Below, piece by piece: positions 50,654-58,406 of a stretch of 64,000 bases of DNA (position 1 is its first letter; each line of letters opens with the position of its first letter). This DNA comes from Acidobacteriota bacterium. GTDB lineage: Bacteria > Acidobacteriota > Terriglobia > Acidiferrales > UBA7541. The notes under the pieces were generated by a model. That model worked only from the letters and a program-made list of their open reading frames with translations. It was not told where the DNA came from and ran no database searches. The stretch spans positions 35,204-99,203 of the forward strand of contig JABCYZ010000023.1 in assembly GCA_013289955.1 (NCBI GenBank). The letters run 5' to 3'. Position numbers and translations under genes: made by a program.

Positions 50654-51694
50654 ATGAATAAGAACGGTTACAACCTGAGGTCGGTCTTTAGCTTGTTTTC
50701 TTCCGACCTGGCCATCGATCTTGGGACGGCGAACACGCTGGTGTTCTCGGCCGGCAAGGGCATCGTGGTAAACGAGCCCTCGATCGTGGCTATTAACAAG
50801 TCCAGCGGCGAAGTCGTAGCTGTCGGGCGGGAAGCCAAAGAAATGCTCGGCCGCACACCGGGCAACGTTGTCGCGATCAAGCCCATGAAGGACGGCGTCA
50901 TCGCCGACTTCAAAGTCACCGAAAAGATGCTCACGTACTTTATTCAGAAAGCGCACAACCGCCGCGTGCTGGTGCATCCGCGCATCGTCATCGGAGTCCC
51001 CAGCGAAATTACGCCGGTGGAAAAGCGCGCGGTGCAAGACTCCGCTTATCGCGCACGCGCCAGCGAAGTCTATCTCGTGGAACAGGCCATGGCTGCGGCC
51101 ATCGGCGCTGGCCTGCCCATCGAAGAGCCTTCCGGCAACATGGTTGTCGATATCGGCGGCGGCACCACCGACATTGCTGTCATTTCCATGAGCGGCATCG
51201 TTTACTCGCGCTCCGTGCGCGTCGCCGGCAATGAGATGGACGAAGCGGTGATGCAGTACCTGAAGCGCAAATACAACCTGCTCGTCGGCGAGCGCACCGC
51301 CGAACAAATCAAAATGGAAATCGGCTCGGCGTATCCGTTGGAAAAGCCGCTGACCATGGAAGTGAAGGGCCGCAACTTGATCGAGGGCGTCCCGCGCACG
51401 GTCACGATCGACGACAGCGAAATTCGCGAAGCCCTCAGCGAATGCGTCGCAACCATCCTGAATGCTGTGCGCGTAGCCCTGGAGCGCACGCCGCCGGAAC
51501 TTTCCGCCGACATCAGCGATCGCGGCATCGTGCTGACGGGCGGCGGCGCGCTGCTCAAGAATCTCGACAAGCGCATCCGCGAAGAAACCGGCCTCCCGGT
51601 TTCCATTGCCGATGACCCGCTGGCGTCCGTGGTGCTGGGCACCGGTAAAATGCTGAGCGATTTCAAATTGCTGCGCCAGGTTTGCATCGACTAA
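50654..51694 (+). CDS. mreB: Rod-shape-determining protein MreB
   Basis: 346 residues, a full-length bacterial actin. LAIDLGTANTLVF (phosphate 1 loop), VGREAKEMLGRTPGNVVAIKPMKDGVIADF, VVDIGGGTTDIAVISM (phosphate 2 loop) and GIVLTGGGALLKNLD (adenosine region) are all present. MreB polymerises under the inner membrane to direct side-wall synthesis. ATG 50654 is preceded by a G-rich SD (GGGGGG). It is the first gene of mreBCD and indicates a rod or elongated cell with an active elongasome. Confidence 0.97.
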   Translation: MNKNGYNLRSVFSLFSSDLAIDLGTANTLVFSAGKGIVVNEPSIVAINKSSGEVVAVGREAKEMLGRTPGNVVAIKPMKDGVIADFKVTEKMLTYFIQKAHNRRVLVHPRIVIGVPSEITPVEKRAVQDSAYRARASEVYLVEQAMAAAIGAGLPIEEPSGNMVVDIGGGTTDIAVISMSGIVYSRSVRVAGNEMDEAVMQYLKRKYNLLVGERTAEQIKMEIGSAYPLEKPLTMEVKGRNLIEGVPRTVTIDDSEIREALSECVATILNAVRVALERTPPELSADISDRGIVLTGGGALLKNLDKRIREETGLPVSIADDPLASVVLGTGKMLSDFKLLRQVCID

Positions 51695-51766
51695 CGGATT
51701 TTCCGGACTTGACGCGATCGTAAAAATCTCGAAGCGCACAGGGCAAGGGCTGTGCTACTGGACTCC

Positions 51767-52687
51767 ATGGTTGGCATTCCCTCTCGTCATAGATCACTCT
51801 TCCTCCTCGGAGGCGTCGTGCTTCTGCAGGTGCTGCTGCTGGCCGTGCAGATCAAGCGCGACTCGCAGGGCCGCCTGATCCGCGTGTGGACCGTTGGCGC
51901 CGTGTCGCCCTTTGAACGCGCCGGCGCTCACGGGATTAGCCACATCCGCGACACCTGGAATCATTATTTCGCACTGCAAAACACTTCTCGCGAAAACGAA
52001 GAATTGAAACGCGAAAACGGCGAGCTGAAGCTGCAAATCACACGGCTGCAGAGCAAAGCCGGCGAAGCCGACCGGCTGGCCGCGCTTTTGAAATTTCGCC
52101 AAACAAACGTCGACGTGCCCATGGTCAGCGCCCGCGTGATCGGCGGAAGCGCGGATTCCGCCAGCCAGACCATCTACCTGGACCGCGGCGAACGCGACGG
52201 CATCCGGCGAAACATGGGCGTCATCACGCCGGACGGCGTCGTCGGCAAAGTCATCGAATCCTACAAGGACACCGCCCAGGTTCTGCTGCTGACCGACAAA
52301 GACAGCGGCGTCGGCGCCATGCTGGTCGAGTCGCGCGTCCAGAAGCCCGTCGGCGGAACCGGTGAGCCGTTTCTAGTCCTGAAATACGTCTCCAACGAGG
52401 ATAACAGCGTGAATCCCGGAGACCGTATCGTCACCAGTGGCATGGATCGCATTTTTCCGCGCGACCTGCCCGTGGGATCGATTGCGGACATCAAGCCGGG
52501 CAATACCTTCAAGCAGATTCGCGTTAGGCCGGCCGCGAATCTCGAACGGCTTGAGGAAGTGTTTGTGCTGCTGTCGATGAAGCCGCTGGAGATGAAACAA
52601 GAGTCCGCCGCCCCGGATTCGCCAGCCTCACCGGCCGCCGCTCCTTCCGCCTCCGCCACTAACCCGGCTGCGCCCGAGAAACCATGA
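51767..52687 (+). CDS. mreC: Rod-shape-determining protein MreC
   Basis: 306 residues. One TM helix near the N-terminus (SLFLLGGVVLLQVLLLAVQI), a coiled coil (ENEELKRENGELKLQITRLQS) and two small beta domains with DRGERDGIRRNMGVITPDGVVGKVIESYKD and VNPGDRIVTSGMDRIFPRDLPVGSI, the MreC signature. The C-terminal ~40 residues are Ala/Ser/Pro-rich. A GTG at 51752 is open, but ATG 51767 matches the usual short N-terminal tail. Links cytoplasmic MreB to the periplasmic synthesis machinery. Confidence 0.93.
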   Translation: MVGIPSRHRSLFLLGGVVLLQVLLLAVQIKRDSQGRLIRVWTVGAVSPFERAGAHGISHIRDTWNHYFALQNTSRENEELKRENGELKLQITRLQSKAGEADRLAALLKFRQTNVDVPMVSARVIGGSADSASQTIYLDRGERDGIRRNMGVITPDGVVGKVIESYKDTAQVLLLTDKDSGVGAMLVESRVQKPVGGTGEPFLVLKYVSNEDNSVNPGDRIVTSGMDRIFPRDLPVGSIADIKPGNTFKQIRVRPAANLERLEEVFVLLSMKPLEMKQESAAPDSPASPAAAPSASATNPAAPEKP

Positions 52688-53217
52688 ACGATACATACGA
52701 CATTCGCAGCAGCGAACTGCACATCGAGGTGCACAAGTTCCGCGCGGGCGCGATCATTTTGGCAACGGCTTTCGCGCTCGTGCTGCAGGCTTTTCTTCCC
52801 ATCTATTTCCCCAAAGCCGCGATTCTGGATCTTCCGCTGCTCATCACCGTTTACTTTGGTCTGAGCCGGCGAAATCCTTCCACGGGATTGCTTCTAGGCA
52901 TGGTGATCGGCATTTTGCAGGACAGTTTGAGCGGACCGACCGTTCCCCTCGGTCTTTATGGCATTGCGAAAACGGTCATCGGTTATCTGGCTTCCTCGAT
53001 CGGGGCGCGCCTCGATACGGAGCACCCCGCGGCCCGCTTCGCCTTAACGATCGCTTTCTTCGGACTTCACCAGGGCCTCATCGCTTTGACGCACCGCCTC
53101 CTGCTCTCTCAACCCGAGCCCTGGTTCACCATGCATCTCGGCATCGCCGCCCTCGTCAATGCCGTCGTCGCCGTCTTCCTCTTCATGCTCCTGGACCGCC
53201 TCCGCAAACCCTCCTGA
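52684..53217 (+). CDS. mreD: Rod-shape-determining protein MreD
   Basis: 177 residues, about five to six hydrophobic segments (e.g. AGAIILATAFALVLQAFLPIYF and LLLGMVIGILQDSLSG). ATG 52684 overlaps the mreC stop as ATGA. The middle part YFGLSRRNPSTGLLLGMVIGILQDSLSGP is the conserved MreD block. Membrane partner of MreC. The usual following genes for PBP2 and RodA are not here; the convergent thrC begins three bases after the stop. Confidence 0.9.
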   Translation: MNDTYDIRSSELHIEVHKFRAGAIILATAFALVLQAFLPIYFPKAAILDLPLLITVYFGLSRRNPSTGLLLGMVIGILQDSLSGPTVPLGLYGIAKTVIGYLASSIGARLDTEHPAARFALTIAFFGLHQGLIALTHRLLLSQPEPWFTMHLGIAALVNAVVAVFLFMLLDRLRKPS

Positions 53218-53220
53218 CCC

Positions 53221-54522
53221 TCACTGACCCAGAAGAAATTGTTTGAAGTCGTCGTAGGCGCTGGACATTGGCAAGGACAATTTCTCGCGCTTCAAATAGG
53301 CCGCGAGACGATCCGGGAGCGGCGGCGCCGAGCCGATGGCGCGCTTCACTACGTCGGCGAATTTTGCGGGATGGGCGGTGGCGAGCACCAAGCCCTGCGC
53401 AGGCGCAGAGTGCTCGCGCTTGTAGGCTTCCCAGCCGAGCACGCCAACGGCCGTGTGCGGATCGGCTATATAACCGAAGCGCTCGTGAAGCGCCTTCATC
53501 TCCTCGAGCGTCTCCTGGTCGGTCGCGGCATGGCCCCAAATCTCGCGGCGCACGTATTCGATGCGTCCGCGGCACAAATCCAGCAAGCGCGGGAAATTAT
53601 TCGGGTTGCCAACGTCCATGGCGTTTGAAAACGTCTGCGTCGCCGCCCGCGGATGAAATTCCCCGGACCGCAGGTACTCGGGCACAACATCGTTGGCGTT
53701 CGTGGAAGCCACGTACATGGCCACGGGTAATCCGATGCGCTTGGCGAAAAGTCCGGCCGTCAAGTTACCAAAATTCCCGCTGGGCACAGAAACAATCAGC
53801 GGGACCGACGCCACCGGCAATTGCCGGTAAGCGGCCACGTGGTAGAACATTTGCGGCAGCAGCCGTCCTATGTTGATCGAATTCGCCGAAGTCAGAAACG
53901 CGCGCTTGTTCAGCTCCACGTCCGTAAACGCCTGCTTCACCAGCCGCTGGCAATCGTCGAAGCTCCCCGCCACTTCGAGCGCCGTGATATTTTCGCCGAG
54001 CGTTGTGAACTGTTTCTCCTGTGCCTCGCTAATGCGCTTTGAAGGATAAAGAATCACTACGCGAATGCCCGGCACGCCGAGAAATCCGTGCGCTACCGCG
54101 CTTCCCGTATCCCCGGAAGTCGCCACCAGCACCGTCAGCGGCCGCGTTTCTCCGCGAACGAAATAGCCCATCAACCGCGCCATAAACCGCGCGCCAAAAT
54201 CCTTGAACGCCAAAGTGGGGCCGTGAAACAGCTCGAGAATATGCAGTCCGGGCGAGAGCGATACCAGCTTTACAGGAAAGTTGATAGCTTCCGCAACGAT
54301 TTGCCACAGCACCTCTTCCGGTACATCCGGCGTAGCAAAGGGCCGCACCACACGGAAACAGACTTCCGTAAACGGCAAGCGGCGAAACTCTTCCAATTCC
54401 TCGGGCGAACGCCGCGCCAGTTCCACCGGCAAATAAAGTCCGCCATCCGGCGCCAGTCCCCGCAATACCGCTCCGCGCAGCGACGTGAGCGCCGCTTTGC
54501 GTCCCGTACTGCGGTATCTCAT
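53221..54522 (-). CDS. thrC: Threonine synthase
   Basis: 433 residues. The N-terminus starts MRYRSTGRKAALTSLRGAVLRGLAPDGGLYLP as in ThrC, and the PLP Lys is K107 in GPTLAFKDFGARFM. The PLP-phosphate loop follows (VATSGDTGSAVAHGF), as does SANSINIGRLLPQMFYH. The enzyme turns O-phosphohomoserine into threonine. The start (ATG 54522) overlaps the stop of the upstream kinase gene as ATGA. It is convergent with mreD. Confidence 0.95.
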   Translation of the reverse strand: MRYRSTGRKAALTSLRGAVLRGLAPDGGLYLPVELARRSPEELEEFRRLPFTEVCFRVVRPFATPDVPEEVLWQIVAEAINFPVKLVSLSPGLHILELFHGPTLAFKDFGARFMARLMGYFVRGETRPLTVLVATSGDTGSAVAHGFLGVPGIRVVILYPSKRISEAQEKQFTTLGENITALEVAGSFDDCQRLVKQAFTDVELNKRAFLTSANSINIGRLLPQMFYHVAAYRQLPVASVPLIVSVPSGNFGNLTAGLFAKRIGLPVAMYVASTNANDVVPEYLRSGEFHPRAATQTFSNAMDVGNPNNFPRLLDLCRGRIEYVRREIWGHAATDQETLEEMKALHERFGYIADPHTAVGVLGWEAYKREHSAPAQGLVLATAHPAKFADVVKRAIGSAPPLPDRLAAYLKREKLSLPMSSAYDDFKQFLLGQ

Positions 54523-55181
54523 CGCCCGCGCCCGAGCTGGCTGTGAATTTTCGAAAGAAACGCCGCCGAATCAAACCTAGGATCCCGCAGTTCGGCCACC
54601 TGCAGCGTGCAATGCGCCAAAGTCTCATAGCTCTGCCTGCGAGCTGAAATCAGCGCAGGATAGCAGCGCGCAACAGTCTCTTTGGGCGATTCGCCCCGCT
54701 TTGGCTGAAAGGCGCCGCCCCACAGCACAGGCTTGGGGTCGCCCAGATAGCGCTCGATCAAAAGTTGCTGCTCTTCGGTCGATGCCGCCAGATAGACAAC
54801 CGTCATCCGCCGCCGCAAGCGCAGCAATAAATTATTCCCTGTGTAAATCACGCTGCCCGTGGTATCGAGCACCAGCGGTCTATCGGGCTCGCGCTCGAGA
54901 GACGTCAGAGCCTCGCCGAGCGTATGGATCTCTGCCTCGAGGTACTGCGCCTCGCGCTCCGCATACTTCGGATTGTCCGGCCAGCCCATCCAGGCCGCCA
55001 CGCCGTTGATTCCGCTGTAACCGCCCGCGGCCAGCCGCGAAGCCAGTTTCGCCTCGATGCGGTCATCGCAGGAAATAGCGGTCCATCCCTCGGCAGCCAG
55101 CTTCTTTGTCCAAAAGGATTTTCCAGCACCGGACATACCGACAAGGGCCAAACGCAGGGGCGAGGAAAGTTCGCTTTGCAT
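54519..55181 (-). CDS. Small P-loop kinase of the shikimate-kinase-like group
   Basis: 220 residues from ATG 55181; the frame runs up to 55310, but that part is not conserved in pattern. Walker A GMSGAGKS is at 15-22, with KKLAAEGWTAISCDDRIEAKL just after, as in shikimate/gluconate kinases. VLDTTGSVIYTGNNLLLRLRRRMTVVYL follows, and there is a lid-like RYLGDPKPVLWGG. The substrate is not clear; the coupling to thrC (ATGA) suggests a role in amino-acid metabolism, for example phosphorylating a hydroxyl compound. It is not a typical homoserine kinase (no GHMP motif). Confidence 0.7.
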   Translation of the reverse strand: MQSELSSPLRLALVGMSGAGKSFWTKKLAAEGWTAISCDDRIEAKLASRLAAGGYSGINGVAAWMGWPDNPKYAEREAQYLEAEIHTLGEALTSLEREPDRPLVLDTTGSVIYTGNNLLLRLRRRMTVVYLAASTEEQQLLIERYLGDPKPVLWGGAFQPKRGESPKETVARCYPALISARRQSYETLAHCTLQVAELRDPRFDSAAFLSKIHSQLGRGR

Positions 55182-55370
55182 GAGAACAATATAAATACGA
55201 TAGCGCTTGCCGCCGCCGCCGAGCAAGCCTTCGAAGCAAGGACGTTCCCATCCTCCCGGCGCGGCCCAAAACAAAAAAATCGCGCCAAACTCGCGTAGGG
55301 CAGGAAACATTTGCCTCCCCTAAACGTCTTATGGATAAGAGAAAGGGCCTCTGGTGCCCTCTAGGCCTAT

Positions 55371-55712
55371 ATGAGAGAAAAGCGAGAAAACCCCGGGGAT
55401 CTCCTGCAGGGAACGCTGGACCTGCTGATTCTTAAAGCCTTGGCCCGCGGGGCCATGCACGGCTACGGCGTCGCCGAATGGATTCATCAAACCTCCGAGG
55501 ACGTCCTGAAGGTCGAAGAAGGCGCGCTCTACCCCGCTCTCCACCGCCTGGAACTGCGCGGCCTGCTCTCGGCCGAATGGGGCGCTTCGGACAACAACCG
55601 GAGGGCAAAGTTTTATTCCCTGACCTCGTCGGGGAAAAAGCAGCTGGCACAAGAGACCGAGTTCTGGTGCCGCATGTCCGGCGCTGTCGCGCGCATTCTC
55701 CAGACGGCTTAG
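55371..55712 (+). CDS. PadR-family transcriptional regulator
   Basis: 113 residues, winged helix of the PadR type: LLQGTLDLLILKALARGAMHGYGVAEWIHQ and VEEGALYPALHRLELRGLLSAEW, then the wing NNRRAKFYSLTSSGKKQLAQE. PadR proteins repress transport and stress genes and are common in front of ADOP permeases in Acidobacteria. ATG 55371. The permease gene starts three bases after the stop, so the two are surely co-transcribed. The divergent kinase gene lies 190 bases away. Confidence 0.93.
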   Translation: MREKRENPGDLLQGTLDLLILKALARGAMHGYGVAEWIHQTSEDVLKVEEGALYPALHRLELRGLLSAEWGASDNNRRAKFYSLTSSGKKQLAQETEFWCRMSGAVARILQTA

Positions 55713-55715
55713 GAC

Positions 55716-58349
55716 ATGACCCTGCTCTCCGAGTGGCGCAACCGAACAGTCCTGCGGCTCAAAGCCCTCTTTCACCGCAAGCAGCTGGATTCTGACCTTG
55801 AAGACGAACTTGCCTTTCATCTTTCCATGACCGAGCAGAAAAACCGTCGGCAAGGCCTCAACCCGGAAGAGTCTCGCCACACCGCCCGCCGTCAGTTCGG
55901 CAGCTACACCCAGACGAAAGAGAGGAGCCGCGACATGTGGACATTCGCAGCGTTCGAAGGCGTCCTAGGCGACATTCGCTTTGGCACTCGCATGCTCGTC
56001 AAAAACCCGGGGTTCTCGCTCGTCGCCGTCCTCACTCTTGCTTTAGGGATCGGCGCAAACACCGCCATTTTCAGCGTGATCAACGGCGTCCTGCTCAATC
56101 CTCTTCCTTACAGGGATCCCGAGCGGCTCGTGACCATGGAGCAGAATGACTCGCTCCAAAACGTAATGGATATCCGGCGCGAGACGCGCACGTTCTCGGA
56201 GGGCGGCGGAATCAATATCGAAAACATGGATTACACGAGCGGCCCGGAGCCGCTTCAGATTCATGCTGGCTATGTCGATGCCGGACTCCTGGAAACTCTC
56301 GGTGTTCCACCTATGCTGGGCCGCATGATCTCAAGGGAAGAAGACGTGAAGGGCGGCCCGCGAGTGATCGTCGTGAGCCATCCGTTCTGGCAAAACTTCC
56401 TGAACGGTGACCCGCAAGTCCTCGGGAAAACCATTTCGCTGACAGGAAACGATTACACGGTGATCGGTGTGATGCCCGCCGGCTTTGCTCCGCCCGGGGA
56501 GCACCCGGATATCTACGTTTCCCTCTGGGTCGCTTATCCGGAAGCGGCTCCCTTCCGCGGCGTGCATTTCATGCGTACCTACTGGCGATTGAAGCCGGGC
56601 ATAACGCTCGCCGAAGCCCAGGCAGACATTTCTTCGATCGACCATCGCCTCGCCGAACAGTATCCCGACCACGAGGGAACCCGCAAAACGCTCGTCGTCC
56701 CCTTGCACGAGTTTATGGTCCGCGACTCGCGGACGGCGCTGCTGGTTCTCTTCGGCGCCGTCGGATTTGTTTTGCTGATTGCTTGTGCCAATTTCGCCGG
56801 CCTGCTTATAGCTCGCAGCGTGGGGCGCCGTCCGGAGCTTGTCATCCGCGCCGCGCTTGGCGCGGGCAAAACCCGCCTTATTCGTCAGGCGCTGGTGGAA
56901 AGCACGCTGCTGGCCGCGACCGGCGGAGCCGTGGGACTTCTTATCGCCAAATGGGGCACCAGTCTTCTCTTATCGCTGAAGCCTGCGGCACTCGAGCGCT
57001 TTACCGGCATTCAGCTCGACGCTCGCGTACTCATCTTCGTCTTCGGCATATCGCTCCTGACGGGCATCGTTTTCGGCATTGCACCTGCCTGGTCTGCCAC
57101 GCTTACCGATCTTGCGGAATCGCTGAAGGATGGTGGCCGCAGCGCAACCGCCGGCCCCTCTGGCCATCTGTTGCGCCAATGGCTCGTCATTGGAGAGTTC
57201 GCTCTCGCTCTGGTCCTCCTCGTTGGCGCCGGTCTTCTCATCAAGGGATTCTCGCGTCTGCGCTCCGTCAACCCTGGGTTCAATCCGCAAAACGTCATGA
57301 CCATGCATCTTCAATTGCCCCCCGCGCGGTACGCGGAAATTCCCCCGCAAACCCAGTTCCGCCGCGAACTCCTTTCGCGCATCAATTCCCTTCCCGGCGT
57401 CGACGCCGCGATGATCACCGATATTCCGTTTGGCGAGAATTATCTCAATCACAGTCTCGTCATCGCCGGCCGGCCTCCCGTTCCCGTCGGCACCGAGCCT
57501 CGAGTACAGACTCTTTCCGTCATGGGCGACTACTTCCGCGTGATGCGCATTCCTGTCCGTGCAGGCCGCGGCTTCACGGATATGGATCGTGAAGGCCAGC
57601 CGCTCGTCGCCGTCGTAAACGAGTCGTTCGTCAGGGAATTCTTCCCCCACGAAAATCCTATCGGCGGGCGCATCGATTGGGCGCGATCGGAATCTCCAGA
57701 GTGGATGACTATCGTTGGCGTGGTCGAGGACGTGAAACACTCAGGCCTCGATGAGCCTGTCGATCCTGCGGTTTATGCTCCATTTCCCCAGTCCGACGAA
57801 GCCTGGCGCCGCTGGATGACCCTCGCCGTCCGCACTCCCGGCCCGTCTGCCGGTCTGGTTGACGAGGTGAAAAAACAGGTCTGGAGCGTCGACCGCCAAA
57901 TTCCCGTCAGCGACATCCAGTCGATGGACACACTCATGTCCGTTTCGCTGGCCCAGCAGCGTTTCAATATGCTGCTTCTCGGACTCTTCGCTGCTCTCGC
58001 GCTGGTTCTTGCCGCCGTCGGAATTTACGGCCTCATGGCGTACGCGGTCAGCCAGCGTACCCACGAAATAGGTGTGCGCCTTGCCGTAGGAGCGCAGCGG
58101 CGCGATGTTCTCAGCCTGGTTGTGGGCCATGGCGCGAAACTCGCGCTGCTCGGCATCACGATCGGCATTCTGGCCGCCCTGGTTTTGACCAGGCTGATGG
58201 CCAGCCTGCTCTTCGAAGTGACGCCGGGCGACCCCGCAACCTTCGCTACTGTCGCCGTCCTGCTGGCCATGGTTGGGCTCGCGGCGTGTTACCTCCCTGC
58301 GCGCCGCGCCACCCGCGTAGATCCCATGGTCGCGCTGCGTTATGAATGA
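55716..58349 (+). CDS. ADOP-type permease, FtsX/MacB-like, first of three
   Basis: 877 residues. The N-terminal ADOP block is LDSDLEDELAFHLSMTEQ...ARRQFGSYTQTKERSRDMW, and TLALGIGANTAIFSVINGVLL is the first helix region. The layout is two MacB periplasmic domains with four-helix FtsX units (LIACANFAGLLIARS...; LALVLAAVGIYGLMAYAVSQRTHEIGVRLAVGA). The C-terminus ends PARRATRVDPMVALRYE, also typical. No ATPase is encoded beside it, as usual for these 'orphan' permeases. ATG 55716 is three bases after the PadR gene. Confidence 0.93.
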   Translation: MTLLSEWRNRTVLRLKALFHRKQLDSDLEDELAFHLSMTEQKNRRQGLNPEESRHTARRQFGSYTQTKERSRDMWTFAAFEGVLGDIRFGTRMLVKNPGFSLVAVLTLALGIGANTAIFSVINGVLLNPLPYRDPERLVTMEQNDSLQNVMDIRRETRTFSEGGGINIENMDYTSGPEPLQIHAGYVDAGLLETLGVPPMLGRMISREEDVKGGPRVIVVSHPFWQNFLNGDPQVLGKTISLTGNDYTVIGVMPAGFAPPGEHPDIYVSLWVAYPEAAPFRGVHFMRTYWRLKPGITLAEAQADISSIDHRLAEQYPDHEGTRKTLVVPLHEFMVRDSRTALLVLFGAVGFVLLIACANFAGLLIARSVGRRPELVIRAALGAGKTRLIRQALVESTLLAATGGAVGLLIAKWGTSLLLSLKPAALERFTGIQLDARVLIFVFGISLLTGIVFGIAPAWSATLTDLAESLKDGGRSATAGPSGHLLRQWLVIGEFALALVLLVGAGLLIKGFSRLRSVNPGFNPQNVMTMHLQLPPARYAEIPPQTQFRRELLSRINSLPGVDAAMITDIPFGENYLNHSLVIAGRPPVPVGTEPRVQTLSVMGDYFRVMRIPVRAGRGFTDMDREGQPLVAVVNESFVREFFPHENPIGGRIDWARSESPEWMTIVGVVEDVKHSGLDEPVDPAVYAPFPQSDEAWRRWMTLAVRTPGPSAGLVDEVKKQVWSVDRQIPVSDIQSMDTLMSVSLAQQRFNMLLLGLFAALALVLAAVGIYGLMAYAVSQRTHEIGVRLAVGAQRRDVLSLVVGHGAKLALLGITIGILAALVLTRLMASLLFEVTPGDPATFATVAVLLAMVGLAACYLPARRATRVDPMVALRYE

Positions 58350-58406
58350 GCGCTGGGTTCCAGAAATCTGATTTCACTGGATTGGGAAGTTTCGGAGCTT
58401 GAACGC

